15,694 nt of DNA from Nitrososphaerota archaeon (lineage in GTDB: Archaea; Thermoproteota; Bathyarchaeia; Bathyarchaeales; Bathycorpusculaceae): positions 1-15,694 of the forward strand of contig JAITCR010000132.1 of the NCBI GenBank assembly GCA_031282985.1. The letters are read 5' to 3'. Both the position numbers and the translations under genes were made by a program. Below are positions 6,426 to 14,500 of this stretch, piece by piece. The notes under the pieces are model-generated. The model searched no databases. It was not told the DNA's origin and worked only from the letters and a program-made list of their open reading frames with translations. How positions within the stretch are numbered: the first letter of the stretch is position 1; the number at the start of each line of letters is the position of its first letter.

Positions 6426-7492
6426 ACATAGAAAAATTCCTCGAAGAAGCAACACCGTTAATTAATAGAGCAATCGAAAAATATGTTCCACGTAAATTTG
6501 CCATGAATTCGATGCTTTTTCAAGTTACCCCACCCGCTTACAGTTACAACTTGGAAACCATAGACAAAGCCATAGCTGACCCAATTTGGGACATACTAGA
6601 TCGAGGTGGAAAACGTTGGCGACCAGCACTGTTTCTACTTATATGCGAAGCCTTGGGTAAAAAAGAAAACTATTGTACAGGTCTCGCAATTATTCCTGAA
6701 GTTATCCATAACGGTACCCTTGTAATTGATGACATCGAAGACACATCTGAACTACGACGCGGAAAACCCTGCACCTATAAACTGTATGGATTAGACATTT
6801 CCGTTAACGTCGGTAATGCCATGTATTATATGCCATTATTGGTTTTAATGACAAAAGAAGTTAAGCTGTCTGCAGAGGTGCTCTGTGGCATTTATGAGAT
6901 TTATGTGCAAGAAATGATTAACCTCAGCATGGGTCAAGCAATGGACATTGCATGGCACCGTGGTTTAGCAAACGCTAATAATATCAACGAAAATGATTAC
7001 CTACAAATGTGCGCGTATAAAACAGGCACATTAGCACGTATGGCAGCAAAAATGGCGGCTGTTTTTTCAGGTGCAGAAAAGATGCTTGTTGATAAACTTG
7101 GTAGATTTGCTGAAAGTATCGGTGTTGCGTTTCAGATGCAGGATGATGTTTTAGATTTAACTGGTCAAGAGTTTGCTAAAAATAAGGGTGGTGTTGGGCA
7201 AGATATTACAGAAGGTAAACGTACTTTGATGGTTATCTACACGCTTGAGAACGCAAAAGAAGCTGATAAAAATCGGCTCCTTGAAATTCTCAACATGCAT
7301 ACTAGCGACCAAAAACTCCGCAATGAAGCAATTGCAATTATGCAAAAGTATCGTGCTATTGAACACACAATACAGACTGCCGAAAAAATTGTAGTTGATA
7401 GTTGGAACGAAGTAAAACGTTTACTACCTACACCAGAAGCTAAGGAAAAATTAAAAGCGTTCTCCGAATTCTTGATTAAACGAAATATGTAA
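6422..7492 (+). CDS. idsA: Polyprenyl diphosphate synthase, GGPP synthase type
   Basis: It condenses IPP with allylic diphosphates to give the C20 precursor of archaeal lipids, possibly longer chains. The 356-residue all-alpha trans-prenyltransferase has the first Asp-rich motif DDIED at 103-107 followed by LRRGKP (111-116), the upstream GGKRWRP (62-68) that binds IPP, KTG at 200-202, and the second Asp-rich motif DDVLD at 241-245. In HNGTLVIDD the fifth residue before the first Asp is glycine, where Sulfolobus-type enzymes carry Phe that limits chain length. The IDDIED-LRRGKP context resembles that of eukaryotic and thaumarchaeal-type synthases. The start is TTG with a good ribosome binding site in the isomerase gene. 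Product length cannot be fixed from sequence. Confidence 0.93.
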   Translation: MNIEKFLEEATPLINRAIEKYVPRKFAMNSMLFQVTPPAYSYNLETIDKAIADPIWDILDRGGKRWRPALFLLICEALGKKENYCTGLAIIPEVIHNGTLVIDDIEDTSELRRGKPCTYKLYGLDISVNVGNAMYYMPLLVLMTKEVKLSAEVLCGIYEIYVQEMINLSMGQAMDIAWHRGLANANNINENDYLQMCAYKTGTLARMAAKMAAVFSGAEKMLVDKLGRFAESIGVAFQMQDDVLDLTGQEFAKNKGGVGQDITEGKRTLMVIYTLENAKEADKNRLLEILNMHTSDQKLRNEAIAIMQKYRAIEHTIQTAEKIVVDSWNEVKRLLPTPEAKEKLKAFSEFLIKRNM

Positions 7493-7499
7493 CATTTCA

Positions 7500-9296
7500 G
7501 TGAGCGTAAAAAATTTGGCACTTGAACAAGATAAAGATCTTAGAGAGTTAATACAGAAAGCAGCATTGCTTAATGCGATATCTCATGATGGAAAAGCGCA
7601 GTCCAGTGCAATTGTTGGAAAAGTTATTGGAGAACGACAAGATATGCGGTCACGTGTTAAGGAGCTCTCTGTTGTAATTAACAACATAGTTAACGAGGTT
7701 AATAATTATTCACTGTCTGAACAGAAAGCTGTTGTGGAGCAAAATTGGCCTGAAACTCAAAAGAAAGAAAAACCTGAAGAAAAAAAACTTTCAGCGCTAT
7801 CTAACACAAACAAGTTTGGCCAAATTATTACAAGATTCTCACCTAACCCTGATTGTGTGCTGCACCTTGGCAGCGCACGAGCAATTGTACTAAGTCACGA
7901 ATATGCCCGTATGTATAACGGCAAATTTATTCTCCGTTTCGAAGATACTGATCCTAAAATCAAAAAACCTGCCTTAGAATTTTATGAAAGTATCCGCAAA
8001 GACCTCAAATGGCTCGGTGTACATGTGGACGAAGAATATATTCAAAGTGACCGATTACCAATATATTACGAGTACGTAGAAAAATTAATTGAATTAAATG
8101 CTGCTTATGTCTGTGAATGCAAGCAAGAAGTTTTTCACAAAATATCTCTATCACGGCAAGCTTGTCCATGTCGTGATCTGTCTTCTACAGAGCAACTTGA
8201 ACGTTGGCACAGAATGTTAAATGGTGATTACAACGAAGGCCAAGCAGTTGTACGTGTGAAAACGGAACTTGATCATCCTAATCCTGCAGTTCGGGATTGG
8301 CCAGCATTACGTATTATCGATACCAAAAAGCATCCTCATCCTCGCGTAGGTGACAAATATACTCTTTGGCCACTTTATAATCTGGCAGCAGGTCTAGATG
8401 ATCACTTACTGGGTATGACGCATATTATCCGAGGCAAAGAACATTATACCAACATGGTGCGTCAAAAATACATGTATCAGGCACTTGAATGGGAATACCC
8501 CGAAGCAATTCACTACGGCAGACTTAAAATTACAGATGCGTTCCTGAGTAAATCCAAAATTATGGCAGGAATTAAAGATGGAACATATGCAGGGTTTGAT
8601 GATCCCCGTCTTGGCACTTTTGCTGCTCTGCGTAAACGTGGATTTACTCCTGAAGCTATAAAAAAACTGATTATTGATGTGGGAATAAAAGCTAATGATG
8701 TCACATTAAGCTGGGAAAACTTGTATTCACATAACCGAAAAATCTTAGATGCCTCAAGCAATAGATATTTTTTTGTACCCGAACCTATTGAACTTAAAAT
8801 CAGTAATATACCTAAAGCATTTACTTCAAAACTACCTTTACATCCTGAAAAACCCGAACGCGGTTTCCGAGAATATACAATAACACCAAACAAAGATGCC
8901 ACAGCAAACTTTTGGGTATCTAAAAAGGACGCAATGAACATTGAACAAGGTAAAATAGTTCGACTCATGGAACTCTTCAATATAGAAATTACAAAAATCG
9001 ACAAACAAACAACAATTGATGCGGTTGAACCTAAACTGATTGCAATTGAGGCTAAATACTCTAGCGAAGCCTACGAAGATGTAAAAAAGATCAAAGCACA
9101 ACTTATTCATTGGATTCCAAAAGGAACAGAATTCTCATGTGAAATCGTGTTACAAACTGCCCAAACAATGACTGGATTTGCTGAAAATGAAAGCAAAAAA
9201 TTAAAACCTGACACAATTATACAGTTTGAACGGGTCGGATTTACGCGCGTAGACGAAGTTAACCAAAAAATTGTAGTTTATTACGCACACAAATAA
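7500..9296 (+). CDS. gltX: Glutamyl-tRNA synthetase, archaeal type
   Basis: It attaches glutamate to tRNA-Glu, and in archaea typically also to tRNA-Gln for later amidation by GatDE. The 598-residue protein starts with an alpha-helical archaeal N-terminal region (about 1-100). The catalytic Rossmann domain follows, with the HIGH-class signature HLGS at 122-125 in SPNPDCVLHLGSARA and the KMSKS-class signature LSKSK at 349-353. Cys205, Cys207, Cys222 and Cys224 could bind zinc. The C-terminal half (about 400 on) is the beta-barrel anticodon-binding region of archaeal/eukaryal GluRS and GlnRS enzymes. The GTG start lies 7 nt after the prenyltransferase stop, so it is probably cotranscribed with isoprenoid genes. 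A true GlnRS is less likely in archaea. Confidence 0.95.
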   Translation: MSVKNLALEQDKDLRELIQKAALLNAISHDGKAQSSAIVGKVIGERQDMRSRVKELSVVINNIVNEVNNYSLSEQKAVVEQNWPETQKKEKPEEKKLSALSNTNKFGQIITRFSPNPDCVLHLGSARAIVLSHEYARMYNGKFILRFEDTDPKIKKPALEFYESIRKDLKWLGVHVDEEYIQSDRLPIYYEYVEKLIELNAAYVCECKQEVFHKISLSRQACPCRDLSSTEQLERWHRMLNGDYNEGQAVVRVKTELDHPNPAVRDWPALRIIDTKKHPHPRVGDKYTLWPLYNLAAGLDDHLLGMTHIIRGKEHYTNMVRQKYMYQALEWEYPEAIHYGRLKITDAFLSKSKIMAGIKDGTYAGFDDPRLGTFAALRKRGFTPEAIKKLIIDVGIKANDVTLSWENLYSHNRKILDASSNRYFFVPEPIELKISNIPKAFTSKLPLHPEKPERGFREYTITPNKDATANFWVSKKDAMNIEQGKIVRLMELFNIEITKIDKQTTIDAVEPKLIAIEAKYSSEAYEDVKKIKAQLIHWIPKGTEFSCEIVLQTAQTMTGFAENESKKLKPDTIIQFERVGFTRVDEVNQKIVVYYAHK

Positions 9297-9316
9297 AAAA
9301 AACAGAAGAGGATAAA

Positions 9317-9646
9317 ATGCGAAAATCTGATAATGCAATAATTTGGCCTGTCTACTTTGATATTGCAAAAAGCAAAAGCGAAGGTAGACGTGTCCCTAAA
9401 AACATGGCAGTCGTCAGTCCTAAAATCTTAGAAATCAAAGAAGCGACTGACAAACTTGGATTACAAAACAACATTAACCCAACTGCTGGTTACCCAAAAA
9501 CACCTTGGTCAAAAATGGGCATGCTTACAGTAGAAAAAAACGAACCAAAAGAACAAATTATTCTAAAAATTGCAACACAACTTGCAAAAATAAAACTTCA
9601 ACAACAAACAGAGTTACAAAAACAGACACATAATTATAAAAAATAA
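9317..9646 (+). CDS. srp19: Signal recognition particle 19 kDa protein
   Basis: It binds the 7S RNA of the signal recognition particle and prepares it for SRP54, supporting co-translational membrane targeting. The 109-residue length is normal. Recognisable features are the N-terminal IIWPVYFD (8-15), GRRVPK (23-28), the AVVSPKILEI stretch, LGLQNNINP near 47-55, and YPKTPWSKMG (59-68). The C-terminus is Gln/Lys-rich and probably disordered. A GAGGAT ribosome binding site at 9308-9313 precedes the ATG by 3 nt. It is 20 nt downstream of gltX, so it is likely the last gene of the IPK operon. Its end faces the S8e gene, with 20 nt between stops. Confidence 0.93.
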   Translation: MRKSDNAIIWPVYFDIAKSKSEGRRVPKNMAVVSPKILEIKEATDKLGLQNNINPTAGYPKTPWSKMGMLTVEKNEPKEQIILKIATQLAKIKLQQQTELQKQTHNYKK

Positions 9647-9668
9647 AATAAGATATTAAACTTTTATT
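9642..9668. terminator. Possible shared terminator between convergent srp19 and S8e genes
   Basis: AATAAAA (9642-9648) and TTTTATT (9662-9668) form a 7-bp all-A/T inverted repeat spanning both stop codons. T-rich tracts follow on each strand. Archaeal termination at such tracts is plausible in both directions, but the stem would be weak. Confidence 0.3.
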
Positions 9669-10059
9669 ACTTTTCTTTACCAGCAATCAGGACAGCATTT
9701 ATAACTCCATCTACACCTGGCCGACTGGTTACTTTTGCATGCCCAAGAGTTGTATCAATTTCTGCACCCTTAGTTATGACACCCCTGCGATTATAGTCAA
9801 CGTTAGCACCGTTCCGAATTACGCTGACAATTTCCACTTTTTGGGTTTGACCAGTTCTTTGATCAGTTACTGATGCAAACTTTTCTGTTAAGGCTTTAAT
9901 TTTCACGTTGCCACCTAAACCTCGTGTGCTTTTACGCTTTGGTTCACCTACAACTGTCTCAGCTGGATACCCGGCTGCTTCATACTTCTTTTTTGTACGA
10001 TAAACTCTTTTTTTGCCGCCTGTTAGTTTTCTTTTGCGTAAACTGCTATGAGTAGACAT
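9667..10059 (-). CDS. rps8e: Small ribosomal subunit protein S8e
   Basis: This is an archaeal/eukaryal ribosomal protein of the 30S subunit with no bacterial homologue in this form. The 130-residue length matches archaeal S8e. The N-terminus is strongly basic (LRKRKLTGGKKRVYR at about 7-21). It is followed by the family block around VVGEPKRKSTRGLGGNVKIK (36-55) and a C-terminal beta-rich part ending in ITKGAEIDTTLGHAKVTSRP at 95-114. The ATG is preceded on the minus strand by AAGGA, about 10 nt upstream. A TATA-like element sits in the 65-nt gap after scpB, so it can be transcribed independently of the condensin operon. Confidence 0.96.
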   Translation of the reverse strand: MSTHSSLRKRKLTGGKKRVYRTKKKYEAAGYPAETVVGEPKRKSTRGLGGNVKIKALTEKFASVTDQRTGQTQKVEIVSVIRNGANVDYNRRGVITKGAEIDTTLGHAKVTSRPGVDGVINAVLIAGKEK

Positions 10060-10107
10060 TATTCTACATTCCTTTTAATTCGCGTAGTCACTAAAACTGT
10101 TAATTTC

Positions 10108-10127
10108 CATATAAACGTATCCGTTTA
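10108..10127 (-). promoter_or_regulatory. Likely S8e promoter with an overlapping palindrome
   Basis: Read on the minus strand, TTTATAT (10109-10115) is a good archaeal TATA box, predicting a start near 10087 and about 28 nt of leader. TAAACG/CGTTTA with a 4-nt spacer (10112-10127) is a perfect 6-bp inverted repeat that overlaps both this TATA box and the stop codon of scpB. It could be a weak hairpin or an operator. Confidence 0.4.
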
Positions 10128-10865
10128 AGGTTGTCCTTCTTCCTTTAACGCGTCACCAAAAATGCGTTTCAATTCACGTTTCATAGATGAAGTGTCCTGT
10201 GTTAACCCAAAATAGTCTGCAAAGTAATCAGTAGTTTTAAGTGCTACTGAACGGCCTGACCGTTCTGACGCAATTAAACCCATATCTTTTAACAGTTTTA
10301 CGTGATCGTAAGCATGTTGACCTCGAACCTCAATAACTCGCTTTTGGGTAATAGGTTGTCTAAATGCAATGTATGATAATGTCTTGAGCGGCCCAGACGA
10401 GAGCAAAGGCCGATTAACTAATTTTTTAATAAGTGAAGTAAATTCGGCTTTAACCTGCAAAACATATCTTTCATCTTTTAATGCCAAAATTTCCATTGGT
10501 GAGTTCCTTGAAATATATTCTTGTATGACAATATCTGTGTATTTTCTCACTTTCTTTTTAGAACGACTGTTGATAACTTGACCCAGCTCGTTTATATCCA
10601 ATGGACGACCAGCTACGTATAAAGCAGCTTCGATAAGTGCTAAGTTTTGTTTTAGTTTTATTGCAGTTTGGGTTGCGTTGTTTTCTTTTGTATTTTCCTC
10701 ATCATCGTCGTCTTGATCTGTTTGTGACTGGTTGGGCGGCTCAGTAATTGTTTCCTTTTGTGTTGTAGTTTGCGGTGTTTGTTCTGTTTCGGTTGTTTGG
10801 TCCTGTATTGATTGCTTTGTTGTTTCTGTTTGAGTTTCATTTGACTGTTTGTATGGCTTTTCCAA
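10125..10865 (-). CDS. scpB: Segregation and condensation protein ScpB
   Basis: ScpB dimers bind the ScpA kleisin and complete the prokaryotic SMC condensin. In this 246-residue protein the conserved part begins near residue 68 (IKLKQNLALIEAALYVAGRPLD) split here by the window's own Q73, and continues as two winged-helix domains (about 70-150 and 155-222; e.g. GPLKTLSYIAFRQPIT at 158-173). A short Lys/Glu-rich tail follows. Residues 1-67 are a low-complexity extension rich in Gln, Thr, Glu and Asn with an acidic QDDDDEEN run at 51-58, surely disordered. The start is TTG at 10863-10865, inside the end of scpA (29-nt overlap). A stop lies two codons upstream in frame and no other start exists before the core, so the extension must be translated if ScpB is made at all. 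Confidence 0.88.
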   Translation of the reverse strand: MEKPYKQSNETQTETTKQSIQDQTTETEQTPQTTTQKETITEPPNQSQTDQDDDDEENTKENNATQTAIKLKQNLALIEAALYVAGRPLDINELGQVINSRSKKKVRKYTDIVIQEYISRNSPMEILALKDERYVLQVKAEFTSLIKKLVNRPLLSSGPLKTLSYIAFRQPITQKRVIEVRGQHAYDHVKLLKDMGLIASERSGRSVALKTTDYFADYFGLTQDTSSMKRELKRIFGDALKEEGQP

Positions 10866-11568
10866 CTTTTAAGTTCCCCACTGCAATGTATAATTCTTCT
10901 GTTTCTTCGTTTTGCCACAAGTTTACTAAACCGTCTTGTGCAAGGAAAAGTAAATAGATGAATGTTCTTAATGTTTCTATACGTGTTGCGCCTTTAGTTA
11001 GTGTTGAAAAGTCAATTATACCTTGGCCATGTACTTTTTCAATTAATAAGGCGTAAAGCTGATCGACTTGGTTCTCTAATTCAGCGATAAACTTGTCGAA
11101 TTGTGGAAGTAAATCTGAAACTATAGGTAAAACTGGTGTTTGAACTACTGCTCTATCTAATCGGGAAATTTTTTCACCTTTCAAAACTTCATCTAAGACT
11201 TCAAGTAGATGTTGAATAGTTGTTGATGTTAATTCATGACGGAGCGGTAGAAATAGTGGTGGTGGCACGAAGTCTTGTGGGAGTTTTGGTGCTGTTTGTG
11301 AGGGGGGATCATTTAGAGTTAGGAGTAGTTTGGATTTCATGAGATAAATTAATGCAGATGAGTCTAATGCAACGCCTGAAGCTCGAAAGTCCACTTTTTT
11401 GGTTTGATCCATTTCAGTAAGAAATGAGTGCAGTAGGTAGGCAATGTTGATGCTCCAGGGGGTGCCAATTTTTTCAAGTTTGTTAAGTTCAAAGAGTATG
11501 TTCCAAGGTGGCCGTAAATAGAAGGGTCTACGGGATGGCGCAGTTTGAGGTGGTGCCTTTGTGGACAT
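10837..11568 (-). CDS. scpA: Segregation and condensation protein ScpA (kleisin)
   Basis: ScpA is the kleisin that bridges the SMC heads and recruits ScpB. The 243-residue protein shows a typical ScpA N-terminal part, with DFRASGVALDSSALIYLMKS at 60-79 in the helical segment that contacts SMC. A Pro-rich linker with LPQDFVPPPLFLPL (96-109) follows, and the C-terminal region (about 190-243) is predicted to be the winged helix that binds the SMC head cap. A Ser/Pro-rich start (residues 1-20) precedes the core. Its ATG shares one base with the SMC stop (TAATG), and its end overlaps scpB by 29 nt, so the three proteins are probably translated from one message in fixed ratio. Sequence divergence from bacterial ScpA is marked, but context leaves little doubt. 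Confidence 0.88.
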   Translation of the reverse strand: MSTKAPPQTAPSRRPFYLRPPWNILFELNKLEKIGTPWSINIAYLLHSFLTEMDQTKKVDFRASGVALDSSALIYLMKSKLLLTLNDPPSQTAPKLPQDFVPPPLFLPLRHELTSTTIQHLLEVLDEVLKGEKISRLDRAVVQTPVLPIVSDLLPQFDKFIAELENQVDQLYALLIEKVHGQGIIDFSTLTKGATRIETLRTFIYLLFLAQDGLVNLWQNEETEELYIAVGNLKVGKAIQTVK

Positions 11569-14500
11569 TACCTATAGAACTCTCCTTTTGTCGGTGTTTC
11601 TGGCGGAAACTTTGCGGTCACAACATTTGAAATGCCATTACGTTCGTAGACACCGTAAACTTTTTGGGCTTTGTTAACCATTTCAGGTCGTAGACTGATA
11701 ACGATAAATTGTGTTTCAGCTGCTTCTGCCAATAGTAACTCAGCAAGTTTAGTTGTATGAAACGCGTCTAAGTGAGCATCTGCTTCGTCAAGTACGTAAA
11801 AAGAGGTAGGTGAAAACTCTTTGAGACTAAAGATGAAAGCAACTGTTGAACATGACCGCTCTCCGCCACTAGCTCCACTAACAACGATTGACGGTTTATT
11901 GGGAAACTGGACCATCATGTCTATACCTCCAACGAATGGGTCATCAGGTTTTTCCAGTTTTAGCATGGCCGTTCCACCGCCCGATAGTTTATCAAAGTAA
12001 ATTTTTAGGCTGTTGTTAATTTTATCAAATGCTGTCAGGAAGATTTTGCGTTTTTTTGCGTCAATTTCATCCATAAATGCAACAATAGCCTGTTTTTCGC
12101 GTTCTAGCTCATTTAAGCGTACTGAGAGTTCACGATACCGTGAGGTTTGGTCATCATAGTGGTCAAGTGCAAGTTCATTAATGCGTCCTATGCGATCAAG
12201 TTCATACTGCATCATGCGTATGGTTGTGTCTGCCTCTTCAACCTGCTTCTGATTAACCTCAAATGCTTGCTCAAAGCCATACTGTTCAAGCTGACTTTGT
12301 ATATTTTGTTGCCGTAACTTGTCCGTTTGAGCTGTTAGTGTTAACTGTTTAAGCAGTATGTCAGCCTGTTCATATTCTCTATCCAAAAGGCGCAGGTTAT
12401 CATCAATATCATCAATTTGTTTAGTAAACTTTTTAGATTCTTCACGTGCAGAAAAAACGGTGTCAGAAAGCTCAATACAGCTTTTTTCTAAATTATCATG
12501 CTCCTTTTTTGTATCATCTCTTTTTTGTAGAGCTTCAGCATGTTCTTTTTCAAGTTTTTTCTTCTGTTGTTCAACTTTAGATAATTGAATTTTAATATTC
12601 TGATAGCCTACACGAAGAACTTGATCGAACTTGGCTTGTTGCGTATCAATTTCAGTTTTCAGAGTGCCTAACTGTTGCCTTAAACTATTTGTTTCTTCAC
12701 CTACACGTTCCCTTTCAACTTCAAGTTTTTGAATATGGCTAACATCAGTTTTTTTACGTAATTCTACAAGTTCAATATGGTTTTTTTGTAGAGACTTTTT
12801 AATAGTGTTACGTTCCGACATATATACATCCATGCGACCCTTGTAAGCAACGATTTCGCGTTCTAGTTTCCCACTGTACTTTCCCGTTTGTCGAACGTTA
12901 ATTTGGGTACGTTTAACGCTGCGTTTAATTCTAATAATTTCCCTGTCTAATGTAGCAGTAAATTCGCTAAGTCGTGTCATCTCGATTTTGGCGTATTCAA
13001 TTTCTTCATCTATGCTTATTATGTCTGAACCTCTTTGTGACAGATGTGTCTGAAGTGCCTTTACTGCTTCATCAAGACTTTTTAACGCGTTTTCACTTGG
13101 AATAATTGTTGAAAAATCAATGGGGGCACGGTAGAAGCCACTTTCGAAAGCTCCTGACTCGTACAAGTCACCATTAACCGTTACGGAACGGTAACCCTTA
13201 TTTGAAAGTGTAAAACCCGTTTTATCACTTGACACAACAGCTGTATCACCAAAAACATAGTCAACTGCAAACTCGACGTTTTTATCATACTTAATAAATG
13301 CTGTAAGTTGACCAATTACTCCTTCTTCGTGTATTGGTGCAAGTTTTGTTTTCTGTGGTATAGCTCCTTGCAGCGGTATGATTTTAACTCTGCCCAATTT
13401 CATGCGACGCAAAGTTTCAGCACACATGAAAGCTGCATCAACATCTTTTACTACCAACGCGTCAAGCCAACCAGCCGCAGCGGCTTCAATGGCTTTCTTA
13501 TAGTTTTTGTCAATTTTAATCAAGTTGCGAAGTCTGCCGTGAATACCATTAATTGCGCCTACATCACCCATTTCCTCAATGTTGCGTAGTGCTTTTTCTT
13601 CTTGTGCTATGGTGGCAGCGAGGTCTTTTTGTGTTGCAAATTCTATTACTGCGTCTTTAGCTGAACGTGCAATACGCTCTGCGTCAACAATTTCTTTTTG
13701 AACGAGTTCTTTTTGGTTAACTTTGCGGTTTATGGTGTTTTCTAGAGTCTTAATCTGATTTTTTTGGTCTCTTTGCACTTGTTCAAGTTCAACAAGGGAC
13801 TTTTCTAATTCTGAAAAATTATTAAGAAATTTTTCTTTACGTACAGTAAGATTTTTGAGTCGTCCTACACAAATTCGCATTGCCGATTTATCTTTAATGT
13901 ATTCCGAACGTAAATATGCTAACCGTTTAGTATGGCTCTCAAGTTGCATCTCTACAACGCGAACTTTCTGAATATTATCTCCTAAACCTTCCCAGAGTTG
14001 AGCAGTTTCTTTAGCTAACCCTTCGTGTATAGCTTCTTTTTCTATAATTTGTGTTTTTATTTTTTCGTACTCTGATTTGCAGGCGCGAATTTTTAATCGG
14101 TTATCCTTTATTTCCTTTTGAAGTGTATCATGGCTTTCTTGATTATTCTGTGTAACTTTTTTTAGGCCTTCAAGACTTGCTTGACTAGAGTTTATTTGTG
14201 TTGTTAACACTGTTAGCTGTGTTTTTAATTCCCCGATATCAACTTTAATTCTGATAATTTGACTGCCGCCTTCTTCAAGGCTTTCTCCGCTGAGTTTACG
14301 CCATTCGCCTTCAATTTCGTGTCGTTTAGTTCTTCTCAGTTCGCGTTGGCTCTTAAGTTTGTCAACATGGGCTTGTACTTTTTCACTGTTAGCATTTGTT
14401 TCTTTAAGTTGCTCGTTTAGTTGTATTATCTCATTTGAAATTTTTATAGCTTGAAATTTTTTGGTTTCCTCTTTGATAAAACTATAACGTGAAAGCTGAT

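Noticed and set aside
8513..9004. 163-codon minus-strand ORF inside gltX
   Set aside because: It lies entirely within the convincing GluRS frame and has no recognisable motifs; it is an antisense shadow.
10658..10918. 86-codon basic ORF overlapping scpA and scpB
   Set aside because: It is the alternative frame of the low-complexity scpB start; its Lys/Gln richness comes from the A-rich codons.
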